A stretch of DNA of 64,000 bases from Hyphodiscus hymeniophilus (taxonomy: Eukaryota; Ascomycota; Leotiomycetes; Helotiales; Hyphodiscaceae). This document shows, in pieces, positions 22,125 to 32,785 of the stretch. Where the stretch lies: contig VNKQ01000002.1 of the NCBI GenBank assembly GCA_016508695.1, positions 1,240,001-1,304,000 of the forward strand. The letters run 5' to 3'. Under the pieces are notes generated by a model. The model did not search any database, had not been told where the DNA came from, and saw only the letters and a program-made list of their open reading frames with translations. Every line of letters begins with the position of its first letter. Within the stretch, counting starts at the first letter, position 1. A program made the translations under genes and the position numbers.

Positions 22125-24658
22125 ATGCCTGAAGCCATTCAACAACCGCAAACTCTGTATGATAAAGTTCTCCAGGCACATATCATAGACGAGAGGCTGG
22201 ATGGCACTATTTTGCTCTATATTGGTACGCACTCAGTGTCCCGTAGGGTATTGCATTATTGGATTTTAAGCTAACTTTCCCTCCGAGTAGACAGGCACTT
22301 GATCCATGAAGTGTCATCGCCGGTATGTTACCTATTTGTTTCTTACCTTAAACTGCGCCCCACGCACGTACAGCCATCGCTGACATTGTATCCTTTAGCA
22401 AGCTTTTGCAGGCTTGAAAGCTACCGGGCGGAGAGTTCGAAGACCAGATTACACCCTTGCGACTGTAGATCATGTATGCCATTCCTCGCTGCTATGACAC
22501 CTCTCGTTCCATAAGTCACTCAGCTTACGCAACATAGAATATCGTCACAACCTCTCGCAAAAATTTCAAGAACAGCAAAACATTCATCAAAGAGGAAAGC
22601 TCGAGACTGCAGTGCCTGACTTTGGAAGAGAATGTGAAGGAGTTTGGAATCCCATTCTTTGGTCTAGGGGACAAGCGTCAAGGAATCGTTCACATAATTG
22701 GCCCAGAGCAAGGTTTTACCCTCCCAGGAGCCACCCTTGTCTGCAGTGACAGCCATACATCGACACACGGTGCCTTCGGCGCTCTCGCATTTGGTATTGG
22801 CACAAGTGAAGCTGAACATGTATTAGCAACGCAAACGTTAATAACCAGACGGAATAAGAATATGCGAGTTCTCGTAGATGGGGATCTGCCTGCTGGCGTC
22901 AGTTCCAAAGATGTTATCTTACACATTATCGGGCACATTGGTATTGCGGGTGGGACTGGTTCTGTCATTGAGTATTGTGGATCGGCTATCCGAGGGTTAA
23001 GCATGGAGGCACGAATGTCGATATGTAACATGTCCATCGAGGCTGGCGCACGAGGTGGCATGATCGCCCCAGATGAGAAAACATTTGACTATGTCAAAGG
23101 TCGACCGCTAGCGCCAAAAGACCTAGAATGGGAGATGGCATTGAAGTACTGGAGAACTCTGTACTCGGATCCCGGGGCTAGGTATGATGTTGAGGTGTCT
23201 ATCGATGCAGCAGACATTGTTCCTACTGTCAGCTGGGGAACGACCGCAGAGTGTGTCGTGCCAATTACGGGCCGTGTCCCAGATCCTGAGACCTTCTTAA
23301 CAAAGGAGAAACAGGAATCTGGTCGGAGAATGTTGGAATATATGGGTCTTACTGCTGGTACACCCATGGAAGACATCTCTATCGACAAGGTCTTTATTGG
23401 TTCCTGTACAAACGCAAGATTGGAAGACCTTAGAGCTGCAGCACAGGTCGTTCGGGGACGGAAGATTGCTCCAAATGTGAAGCAAGCACTAATAGTACCA
23501 GGTTCTGGCCTAGTCAAGAGACAAGCAGAGACCGAAGGTCTTGACCAAATCTTCTTGGATGCTGGTTTTGAGTGGAGGGAGGCAGGCTGCAGTATGTGCC
23601 TAGGCATGAATTCTGACATTCTCTCTCCACGAGAACGCTGCGCGAGTACGAGTAATCGGAATTTTGAAGGGCGGCAAGGTGCTCTCGGCAGGACTCACTT
23701 AATGTCACCGATGATGGCAGCGGCGGCGGCGATCATTGGGAAACTTGCAGACGTACGGAAGTTCACAGATGCAGCACCTGCATCATCGTCTCATATACCT
23801 GCATTCAAACCTTTGGCGGTTACGCCCGATATTGACGATCAAATCAGCACCGAAGACCGCAAGCGGGAAATGATTGATGATTTGCCGACCGACAGCAAAC
23901 TTGATGCAAAATCTTTTGTTAAAGCTTCGAACGAGGTTTCTGCCGGTCTACCTAAGTTCACTGTCTACAAAGGCATTGCTGCTCCCTTAGAGCGTGCAAA
24001 TATTGATACCGATGCCATTATCTCAAAACAATTCCTCAAGGGTATATCGCGGACGGGTCTTGGTCATGGCTGTTTCTACGCTCTACGGTTCAACGAAGAT
24101 GGCTCCGAGAAAGACTTCGTCCTCAACCAAGAGCCATATCGGAGGTCCAAACTTCTCGTGGTCACTGGTGTCAACTTCGGCTGTGGCAGCTCACGAGAGC
24201 ATGCGCCTTGGGCCCTCTTGGACTTCGGCATCAAATGTATAATTGCTCCTTCCTTTGCTGACATCTTCTTTAACAACGCGTTTAAAAATGGTATGCTACC
24301 TATTGCTATCACTAACCAGGACGACCTGGAGGCTATTGCTACCGAGGCACGCGCTGGCAGGGAGATAGAAGTGGATCTTCCAAATCAAGCTATTAATAAT
24401 GCAAGTGGAAGTAAGATATGCGGCTTTGAGGTTGAGGAGTTTAGGAAATACTGCCTGATTAATGGTCTAGATGACATTGGTTTGACGATGCAGATGGAAG
24501 ATAAGATTAGTGATTTTGAGAGTAGAAGGTCTAAGGAGACCCCATGGCTGGTCAACTCTGGCTTCTCGAAGAGAAAGTGTGGCGCGATTAAGGAGAAGCC
24601 TGTGAAGGTTCCAACAACTAACAGGGGCGAGGAAGTGAAGGAGCCACTGGAATGGTAA
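22125..24658 (+). CDS. 3-isopropylmalate dehydratase-like (aconitase family), fused LeuC-LeuD form
   Basis: Four exons. The N-terminal three are small (TLYDKVLQAH..., DRHLIHEVSSP, QAFAGLKATGRRVRRPDYTLATVDH); the last runs about 22543-24658. Iron-sulphur cysteines are in place: GSCTN near the middle of the LeuC part and the CSMCLGMN pair. The LeuC domain ends at the NFEGRQG and HLMSPMMAAAAAI blocks, a linker of about 60 residues follows, and the LeuD swivel domain has NIDTDAIISKQFLK, GCGSSREHAPWAL and APSFADIFFNN. The family reversibly dehydrates/hydrates 2- and 3-hydroxy acids. A housekeeping LEU1 is expected elsewhere in the genome; position beside carriers and an aldolase suggests this copy is specialised. 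No mitochondrial presequence is obvious. A C-terminal extension of about 60 basic residues is unusual. Confidence 0.92.
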
Positions 24659-25501
24659 GCAGCGTTTGGACATATTTTGTTTCTCGAGGGACTAGAGTCA
24701 GGGTTCTCAGCAGGCCTATGATCCGACTCAAAGTAAACAGAGACGTTGGAGCTTCGAGGCTTGAGATGCGTTCTTTTTCTTACATCGCTATTTGTATGTT
24801 TCTAGTTATTATAGATGTTGAAACTTCATGGATTCGCCGCTAACATCTTTGTTTGTGACTTCGATGTGTACACTACTTGTTCAATAGCGCAAAGCTTTTG
24901 GATATTAAATACTACACAAATTGTTAAGCTTTTCTAATACTATTTTGAGGGCCTTCGCATTAGATGTGCTTAATTCTGCCATTGTACTGTCACTCTCGGC
25001 CGTTCCCCCTCCAGCCTACTGTTGATCAAAGAAATCTTCATTTACTAACTAGCCGCTTGTAAACTTGCGTGCTTTTCCACTACTACCCATTTTCTCTAGT
25101 GGACTAAGCCTTATTGGTGCGATGATAAGGGGTGAAGCTCTTTGGGTGAGGAAAGGTGGAATCCTTTGAACGGACGGATCCAGCAGTAAATTGTTGTTAT
25201 TTGCCGCAGCCAATTTATCTGCCTGGATGATAAACGTATGAAGTAGTGTAGTTGTATATTAACGAATTTTAACTTGCTCTCTAACGCTCTGACGCTACAT
25301 CGGCTTTTTTAAGTTCTCACTTCATTTTTTGTATTCACGGAGAGTTTGAACGTATATCATATTGAAAAAGGGATGAATATGATTATTTGTCTTCAATATC
25401 GACTATGCGAAATGTTTACTAAGACTATGACAGGCCATCTTGAGGTGTTTATAGAAGAACCCAAATCGTGTACAGCTTCGACCAAACTCAACAAAGCCAG
25501 G
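24659..25501. other. Intergenic between convergent genes, AT-rich
   Basis: 3' flanks of the dehydratase (+) and the second carrier (-). No gene recognised. Confidence 0.45.
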
Positions 25502-27025
25502 CTAATATATATATCTGAAATCTCTCTTCTGCGTGTCTGTCAAGTCCAATAAGTCCGCGGACAGGTTGTGCTGAATGTTGTCAAACTTTCCTGCTGCCAC
25601 GGCCTTGTCCTTTTGCTTGTTTTGCCATATACAGATGAGGGCATAGAGCAGGAACAGCACACAAGCAGCCGCTGCGCTGCACATCAGGGCAATGTATCCA
25701 TGGGTGAAGTTTTTGGAAAAGTACTGTGGCCCAATAATAAGACCTGTTGTGTAGCCGACAAATGTCATGGCATAGGTTGTGACTTTCTTGGAGTGACCGG
25801 ATGTATTGGCGGCGGGTAGGGATGCAGATAAAGTATAAGAACCCCAGAAGAGATAGATGACATAGTACACACCGAGACGACCGAATTTATTTGATGTCGG
25901 TAGCTTCCAGATCAAGGCAGTGCCAGCAAGAGGAATAAGGCAGGCCAGGGACGCGACGATGCATCTGGTATTAGGATATATGGTGCCGATGTAAGATAAG
26001 GCGATCGAAGAGAAGAATTGGATGCAGCCAGTTGGCATACCGAGTAGTACTGTTTGCAGTGGGGAGAATCCCAAGTTGTTGACAATCAAGGCCGCAAAGT
26101 TCGTCAGACCTCCCAGGAACGTGCAAACCATGATCTGACCGCAGAGCAGGACCCAGCTCTTTGGATCAAGGAACGCTTCTCTGACTTGTCCCCATTTGAT
26201 ATGCTTGTTCTCAACACCAGTGTGGTTTTCTCGTACTCGATCGAGTGCAATGTACTTTTCACGTTCTGAAAGGAATTTCCAAGTGGCAGGGTTGTCCGGT
26301 AAGAGCCAGAAGAGTGCAATTCCCCAGAACAATGTCACACCCCCGACGGTTATGTATAGAAGCTTCCAAGTTTCGATACCAACTCCAGTGCTCCGACCAA
26401 TACCATAGCTCAAGGGACCAATGAACAGGGTGGCAATCGACGCAAGATATATTGCAATTCGTAGAGGCTGCTCCTTTCCTTTGTAGAACATCACCACGTA
26501 CACTTCACAACCTGGGAACACCGGGCCTTCACAGAATCCGAGGAGAAACCGAAGGGCCATAAGTGTCGAGAAGTTGTTTGCCGCAGCCGTCAAACATGCA
26601 AAGACACCCCAAAGGATAACCATGATTCCCATGACCTTGCTGAGTGGATATCGATGGACACAGTACGCGCCTGGCCACTCCGCAACGAGGTTACCAAAAC
26701 TGACGATAGAACCAACCCAACTATATTGCCCAGATGACAAGTGCAAGTCTTTCTTCAGTCCGTATAGAGCTGCGTTGGAAATGATGATCTTGTCTATAGC
26801 CGATAACATGCCAGTGATCAACAGCACCGGCATCAAACGCCTGTCTATCTTCCATCGCACGGCTTTCGCGTCGGACTCGGTGTATTCGTACGAAGTAGTT
26901 GCTAGGACCTGAGCGGAAGAATCGAGAGCATCCTGCCCTTCTCCGAATTCTTTCTCCAGCTTGCCGGTCGGCTCATATGAGTCCACATTAGGAACCTCGG
27001 TGATTGTTGCTTTTTCGGCAGCCAT
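25502..27025 (-). CDS. Second Dal5/allantoate-permease-type MFS carrier
   Basis: Intronless, 507 aa, ATG at 27025. It shares the family segments and overall layout with the carrier at 19898-21433: acidic N-terminus, RWKIDRRLMPVLLITGMLSA, DKIIISNAALYGL, FLLGFCEGPVFPGCE, twelve helices and the same IWQNKQKDKA tail ending DFRYIY. The two are clearly paralogues, diverged over most loops (for example EWPGAYCVHRYPL instead of EVPAAYLVQRLRL), so they may carry different substrates or have different affinities. The gene is divergent from the RraA-like aldolase gene across a 650-bp shared promoter carrying the CGG-N6-CCG palindrome. Confidence 0.9.
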   Translation of the reverse strand: MAAEKATITEVPNVDSYEPTGKLEKEFGEGQDALDSSAQVLATTSYEYTESDAKAVRWKIDRRLMPVLLITGMLSAIDKIIISNAALYGLKKDLHLSSGQYSWVGSIVSFGNLVAEWPGAYCVHRYPLSKVMGIMVILWGVFACLTAAANNFSTLMALRFLLGFCEGPVFPGCEVYVVMFYKGKEQPLRIAIYLASIATLFIGPLSYGIGRSTGVGIETWKLLYITVGGVTLFWGIALFWLLPDNPATWKFLSEREKYIALDRVRENHTGVENKHIKWGQVREAFLDPKSWVLLCGQIMVCTFLGGLTNFAALIVNNLGFSPLQTVLLGMPTGCIQFFSSIALSYIGTIYPNTRCIVASLACLIPLAGTALIWKLPTSNKFGRLGVYYVIYLFWGSYTLSASLPAANTSGHSKKVTTYAMTFVGYTTGLIIGPQYFSKNFTHGYIALMCSAAAACVLFLLYALICIWQNKQKDKAVAAGKFDNIQHNLSADLLDLTDTQKRDFRYIY

Positions 27026-27675
27026 GACTGAAAGATTTTGATGATTGAATGCAAGGTGTTTCGTTTTTTGACTTTGAACGAGGGAAGTGATGGTGTTTAG
27101 ATATATATAACTTGCTAACTCTGGCCTCTCTCAACGATAGATTCCCCAAAGCTCGGGTACGTTAGGCGGGTGGGGTGCATTGCGGGCGGGGTACAGTGTT
27201 GCCTCTGGGGCATTCTCGATGGAGAACTGGGGACGATGCGGAGCGCTCCAGACGCTAGAACCAACCAACTCTTTTCTCATGAGAAGTCTAGCCCCACAAT
27301 CCCCGTAAAGCATTCTAGTCAAAAGTTGGGACGGAATATGCCTCTCATATTCCAGTAGTTTGGGAGGGCGGATGCAATATGGCGTTGAGCGCCATTGAAA
27401 GTCTCTTTAAGTCTGCAGACAGTTACGGGATGGTGTTGACTGGTGGATAGGCTCTTGGAATACACTAGGGACGATCAATCCGTCGACAGAATTCCTCGGT
27501 ACTGAACTAACGGAGCAATCCGTTAGCACAGGAAGTCAGGGATTCCGTCTTTGGGAACGTGGGGCTGATCGGCATACTCGAATGATAGAGCTTTATTTAT
27601 TTTCATAGAATTAATCTTTTGGCTTGCCTTCTATCTTCCTGGTAACTTTCTTGGACGCGTTCTCTCTGCCCAAAT
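27026..27675. promoter_or_regulatory. Divergent promoter between MFS carrier 2 and the RraA-like gene
   Basis: 650 bp between opposing ATGs. It contains the palindrome at 27507-27526 and a smaller perfect GGAGC/GCTCC palindrome near 27240. Confidence 0.6.
27507..27526. promoter_or_regulatory. Inverted repeat CTAACGGA-N4-TCCGTTAG (CGG-N6-CCG), candidate Zn2Cys6 operator
   Basis: Perfect 8-bp arms with a GCAA spacer, 150 bp upstream of the RraA-like ATG and 482 bp upstream of the carrier ATG. The core is the same as the repeat at 21727-21742. Two perfect matches in the two divergent promoters of one cluster support a shared regulator. Confidence 0.65.
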
Positions 27676-28526
27676 ATGTCAACCACTTCGACAATAACCA
27701 AAGCTTCCGCAGCAGCGGTAAAAGCTTTAAGTGAATTTGCCTCATGTGATGTAAGTTGATCATTTCTTCCAAACCAATATACATTTCTTTATTTCTCTAT
27801 CCTTCCGCGGCTTCATGCTTGTAGATGACGAGCTTCTAACACTGTAAAGATTGCAGATGCACTTGTGAAACTCAAGGTTCCATATGGAGGCTACCTTCAG
27901 GGCCTCTCGATGTACTCTCCAGAGAGGGAAGTAGGCTCCGCCAAAATCTTTGGGCCAGCATTTACTGTACACATGGTACTGGAGAGTGACACAAAAGCTC
28001 CAACACCAGCAACACACTTTGTTGATTCGATACCGAAAGATTCTGTCATATTCTTGTCGCAGCCCAAGAAAACAATCAACAGCGTTTGGGGCGGTTTAAT
28101 GAGTACCAGGGCTCAGGTACTCGGAAGTCAAGGTGTCGTCATTGATGGATACTTTCGAGACATAAATGAGCACAAAGATCTGAACTTCCCGGTCAGTTTT
28201 GGAGTTTCTTCTTGCCACAATCGTGCTGACAAACGTTGAAGCTATTTGCGCGAGGCTTTTCCATCGTGGCCTCAAATACGTTCACCAGGACATCAGCCAT
28301 AAATGTGCCGGTCCCATTTGTATCTGAGAATCAGACAGACCCAATCACCATCAATCCTGGGGATTTTATTCTGGCAGACGCAGACGGAGTGGTGGTCATC
28401 CCCCCACCATTGGTCGAGCAATGTTTGAAGCTCTGTGAGGAGAGAAATGAAGTAGATAAAAAGACAAGGGAATGCTTGGTTAATGGAGAGGCGTTTGGAC
28501 CTACAATTGCTCGACTACGGAAATAG
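27676..28526 (+). CDS. RraA-like / HMG-CHA aldolase family protein
   Basis: Three exons, 27676-27750, 27850-28191 and 28242-28526, give 233 aa in frame. The first intron uses the acceptor at 27849 (branch CTAAC), which restores CD | IADALVKL; the second has a GCTGAC branch. The fold signature is clear: GPAFTV, a glycine-rich strand SQGVVIDGYFRD with the Arg-Asp pair that binds substrate and metal in the class II pyruvate aldolases, and PGDFILADADGVVVIP. Bacterial members cleave 4-hydroxy-4-methyl-2-oxoglutarate or 4-carboxy-4-hydroxy-2-oxoadipate to pyruvate plus a second oxoacid, or decarboxylate oxaloacetate. The RNase-regulator role of E. coli RraA is not expected in fungi. Together with the neighbouring hydratase it suggests a hydration-then-aldol-cleavage route. 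Confidence 0.88.
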
Positions 28527-29179
28527 AACTCCAAACCTCTATGGAACGTAAGAGTCCTTTATACGACGGCATTGAGTATGAGGAAGCCCCTGTAGTATGT
28601 ATTCTGATCCGGTAGAACCGGTCATGTAAGACGCTCCATACAGTAGTAGACTTTTTGGTTTTTAAACACTGAGCATATAGACACTCGATCACACTATTTC
28701 TTGAGTTTCCAACGTGTGCTACGGCTGATAATGTCCATGCTGGCATGAGAGTAGAGTGATCCGACTGGCTTAGTAGTGTGATTTCTCAATACAGAAGGTG
28801 TAACCATTTTCACGTTGTATTTTTGGCTGGGATAATACGGTAACTAGTTAGCTTTCATCGTGTACTCACCTCTAGAAGCTTCGCTGGCCTGAGCAGACAT
28901 ATGATTCCTTAGATACAGAGGGGTATTCAGGATTATTAAAACTCTGAATTTACAGTAAGTAAATCAGTACAAGTAACTCAATATGAGATAACCATAGCCG
29001 AGGCGAAGACTAGCCAAGCGAGGCGAAAGGCGGAGACATGTTCGTTGCTTTTCTCCGTTCACTTGCTCGCAGTGTTTTATTTCACAGTCGGTCACACTAC
29101 ATACTGCATGGAAGATCTTCCATGATGCGATACGACTTCCAACTTAACATCCGTCCTCTCCAGCAAAGCTCGTCCATCA
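28527..29179. other. Intergenic
   Basis: No gene recognised. It contains CCGG-TAGAA-CCGG near 28605, just past the aldolase stop, of unknown meaning. Confidence 0.4.
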
Positions 29180-29479
29180 ATGTCCGAAGAGGTCCTGCGT
29201 CGAGCCCTCCAGCCCCATCTCGACCGCCTTCTCACGTCACGTGAACATCCTAAGACCATATGCCCCTCAGAGGTCGCTCGAGCTTTGAATACCGCGAACC
29301 TACAGGAAGCAGATATTCAATCATGGAGAGACGCTATGCCCGAGATACGGAAAATGGTCGCAGAGATGCGGGCGCGAGGCGAGGTCGAGGTTCTACAGAA
29401 AGGATCTGTACTTGAGGGAGACTTGGGAGAGAGTCTGGAGCTTGTTGTCGGTCCCATTCGGGTTCGGAGGATACAGTGA
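29180..29479 (+). CDS. DUF3253 domain protein
   Basis: A single-exon frame of 99 aa from the ATG at 29180. It is a complete DUF3253 unit: an N-terminal helix, the SREHPKTICPSEVARAL segment, a W-R-D-A-M-P helix, then a short basic winged-helix-like end (RARGEVEVLQKG...GPIRVRR). The family is small, probably winged-helix, found in bacteria and fungi, with no established function. It lies between the aldolase and the RutA-like gene in the same direction; whether it is co-regulated is unknown. Confidence 0.75.
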   Translation: MSEEVLRRALQPHLDRLLTSREHPKTICPSEVARALNTANLQEADIQSWRDAMPEIRKMVAEMRARGEVEVLQKGSVLEGDLGESLELVVGPIRVRRIQ

Positions 29480-29862
29480 GCGCAGATCCAAATAACGGCC
29501 AAAACTTCTGGAGTCTGTTCGAGAAATTGTTTGCAATTCAGTCCCCGCAATATCTCCAAGCAGTAGGTACCCCCACTGTTGATGAATACGGCGATATTTG
29601 AAGACCTACCTTATCTCGACCCTCGACCGCCAGCAGTGCCCCTTTCGGGCTCATTGATACGCAGATGATATCGGAGATGCGATCGATAACGTTTTGCTGT
29701 ATATCTGTCAAGCAGTATCCGCCAAATCCACCATTATTGTACTCCGATAATAATTGTACTTCGAGAAGCTGCGAGAGAAAGTTCTCTGATTAACCTCTCT
29801 GTATAATATCCGCAAAATCATTATCAAATTAAGTCGTCAAAATTGTTTTATCACACGATAAT
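29480..29862. other. Intergenic, promoter of the RutA-like gene
   Basis: No gene seen and no exact copy of the CGG-N6-CCG element found. Confidence 0.4.
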
Positions 29863-31070
29863 ATGGAGATTGGGGTGTTCATCCCAATTGGAAACAATGG
29901 GTGGCTGATTTCTGATAATTCACCAACCTACAAGCCAAGCTTCGAATTGAATAAGCGGATTGTGCAGAAGGCGGAATCCTACGGCATGGATTTTGCTCTT
30001 TCAATGATAAAACTGAGAGGTTTCGGTGGCCGAACAGAGCACTGGGACTACAACTTGGAATCCTTTACTCTGAGTGAGTAATGCTATGAAGGAGCCGTTG
30101 AGACATCCATGGCTAGGCTTCAAGGCATAACTGATTCGATCATATCTAGTGGCTGGACTTGCTGCAGTTACCTCAAAAATAAAGCTCTTTGCATCGACTG
30201 CGATTCTCACACTTCCCCCGGCGCTCTGTGCACGTATGGCCGTGACAATTGATTCCATTGCACCGGGCCGATTTGGTATGCTAGACCCATACACTCGTTA
30301 CACCTAGCTAACATATCTCAGGGGTTAACATTGTGACAGGGTGGCAGCCCGCCGAATACGAGCAGATGAGCATATGGCCTGGGAATGAGTACTTTGGATA
30401 TCGATACGACTATGCCCAGGAATACGTCCAAGTGATGAAAGAGCTTTGGAGCAGCGGGGAGTCGAACTTCAAGGGGAAGCACTTCACGATGAACGACTGC
30501 AAACTACTCCCCAAGCCCTCCAGCCCCATCAAGATTATCGCAGCAGGGCAAAGTCCCCGAGGGACAAAGTTCGCTGCCGAGTATGCGGACTACAATTTCT
30601 GTGGGGCGTCCGGTCACAACAATCCTCAGTCTTTCGAGAAAGGAAACCTCGCGCTGGTAGAAGAAGCAAAGATAACTGGTCGTGATGTTGGAGCAATGGT
30701 ACTTTTCATGATCATTGCCTATGAGACGGATGATGAGGCTTGGGCTAAGTGGGACTGGTACAGTGAAGGCGTGGATCTGGATGCTACCTCCTGGGTTGCT
30801 AAGCAGGCAACGAAGGACACCAAGGCTGCCTCTACATCCACCGCGAGTCGAATCAGTCGTGCCGACAACCCAGTCAATCTGAATGGGGGTGCACTGATTG
30901 GATCTTATGCGAATGTGGCGGGGTTACTTGATCAAGCTGCAGAAGTTGCAGGAACGAAGGGAATCATGTTGATTTTCGATAATTTCCTTATCGGACTCGA
31001 TAATTTTGGGAAGCGTATTCAGCCGCTCATGAAGTCTCGGGCGCATATCAGGACTAATGGGTCCTCGTAG
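29863..31070 (+). CDS. rutA: RutA-like flavin-dependent (luciferase-family) pyrimidine monooxygenase
   Basis: Three exons, 29863-30073, 30150-30275 and 30322-31070, sum to 361 aa, about the length of bacterial RutA. The resemblance to RutA is strong along the whole protein: the N-terminus with FIPIGNNGWLIS, ALSMIKLRGFGG, ESFTL | MAGLAAVTS, the SIAPGRFG | VNIVTGWQ flavin-binding segment, KIIAAGQS, and the C-terminal GSYANVAGLLDQAAEV with a conserved IQPLMKSR end. RutA uses FMNH2 and O2 to open the uracil ring between N3 and C4, giving a ureidoacrylate product. No RutB amidohydrolase or flavin reductase is visible in the window. Fungi usually degrade pyrimidines by other routes, so this gene may be of bacterial origin and may act on another heterocycle. 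Both introns are normal fungal ones, so any transfer is old. Confidence 0.85.
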
Positions 31071-31227
31071 TTCAATCCATTTGAGTCTGTTACCAAAATC
31101 TTCAAAACCTTATAGGAAGACAGAGACCCATTGGGGGCTTGGGATATGACTACTGTCAGCTATTTGACCTGTCGTGTAACGAGTTGATTGCTCTACAGGA
31201 TTCAATCGCGCCAAATGCCACCCTCTG

Positions 31228-31661
31228 TCAAGCAGTGAAGATAGGGAAAAGATTGAGCCAGTGCAGTGAAGGTAAAAATGATGATTGACTTCCAAGCCTC
31301 GGTGCTGCTATGGTCGAAGTAGTTCCACTTCTGCGAGTGTATTTTTGTGGTTCGCGAAGCTCGGAAGCCCAGAGTTTGCAGTTCATGGGTACCGTCTCCA
31401 AGTGCGGAGGCAAAGTATGAAAGTCCTTCTCCGGTAAGACCCGACCATATTCGGAAGCTTTGAAGGTAGCGACATGCTCATTCAGGACCCAGCCAGTGGT
31501 TTGGATGCCTTGGAAGGACGGTAAGGTATTCCCGAGCGTCTGAATAGTCTGATTGTACCTGTATGGCCGGAGACGTCAAAATACCCAGCAACTGGAGTAA
31601 TTCTGTATTGTTGGACCCGAGTTTCAGGAAAAGGTTGCTGGGACTGTGCTTTGTTAGCCAT
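31228..31661 (-). CDS. Hypothetical small protein (two exons)
   Basis: The ATG at 31661 opens exon 1 (31661-31559). A 50-bp GT-AG intron then joins in phase to exon 2 (31508-31228), giving 127 aa. The translation is neither low-complexity nor recognisably related to a family I know. It contains VAGYFDVSGHT | GIQTTGWVLNE and a C-terminal half rich in Pro/Thr/Ser. No signal peptide or clear transmembrane helix is seen. The C-terminal frame choice is uncertain, because a second frame (GEGLSYFASALGDGTHE) is also open across exon 2. I call it a candidate gene on open frame and splice signals alone. Confidence 0.35.
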
Positions 31662-32785
31662 CTCGGGATAGATACTTTGATTTGGGAAGGGAAAGTTCTT
31701 CGGATCTCTTATTCATTACGATCAGTCCTTAAATATGACAAATTTGAATTGTAGTACATATGAAGCAAACGCTTTACTTGCGCAAACGTCGGGGAAATTT
31801 GGGAATATGTCAAAGCAAGATGTTGAACGGGTATATGCAGAAGTGGAAGGTATGTTGAGCCTGATATGTAGCCTAGACAGATAATTGGAAGATATGACGG
31901 TACTTCGGTGATAAATGTGATGGGTACGCCAGGCACTGACTCCGCCTCTGGCGCGGCCTTAGGAAGAGTCCAGAAGGAAATATTTTAGTGCATAAGAAAG
32001 CATAAAACGAATCAAATAAGAGCTTGAAGCTCTGAGAGCAAACACTTCCCGCTCTCCTCCCGGTATTCGTCGCACTCCTAGCCGCAATGGTAAGTGTAAA
32101 CGTCGTTCCAAGCACGCTCATAGAGATCTATCTGCATCGTTGAGAGAAGAAGCTGGATGATGACTGTCGTTCTCAGTAAATATTTCTGACTTCATCTTCG
32201 CTAGCATCGTCATCTGCGCCCATGGATCCGACAGTCTTCTCTTGGGGGCATATGTGGTGATAGGTATGTGTTAATGAGACAGCAACAGCAGCGAGGCTAT
32301 GATACTTCCGGTTTCAGTATGTCACATGCTTGCAAGCTCATCTTTATGTCGTGATAGCTTGACGCGTTGTGCTGGAAAGAGATGACTGATCGTGAAGTGG
32401 AGGGTAACGCAGGTGGGATATACTCCTGCATGCCAAGGCTGCAGAGTGTGGTCGAGCCGGCGCAGAGTAGAGGGATGGTCGGTGGAATGTCCCTGGAAAT
32501 GAACTATGAGGGTGGATTATCCGAATGATAAAAATGAAGGAGGAGGAGATTGAAGTCGCTCGGATATTGTCTGTGTTTGAAAAGGGAGGAGTAGTCAGAA
32601 CGCTGGGAGAGTTGATCTGTCCTGAAAGGCCGAAAAGCTGGTATTGGTGTATCTCGTGCTCGCACAGAGCTTTTATCCTTCCTAACGCCTCGCTATGACC
32701 AATCAAACCCAAATCTGCCCGCTGATGTCCCTTCAAAACCGCAGGGCCCAATTGCCGAAACCGTTCCTTCCCGATATAATTCCCT
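31662..32785. other. Intergenic
   Basis: Several short frames only; none begins with an ATG and shows family resemblance. A 135-aa minus-strand frame (32344-32751) begins at a non-ATG codon and is compositionally odd. Confidence 0.4.

Noticed and set aside
32344..32751. 135-codon minus-strand frame next to BOS1
   Set aside because: It begins at a non-ATG codon, has skewed Ser/Pro/His composition, and no homologue is recognisable.
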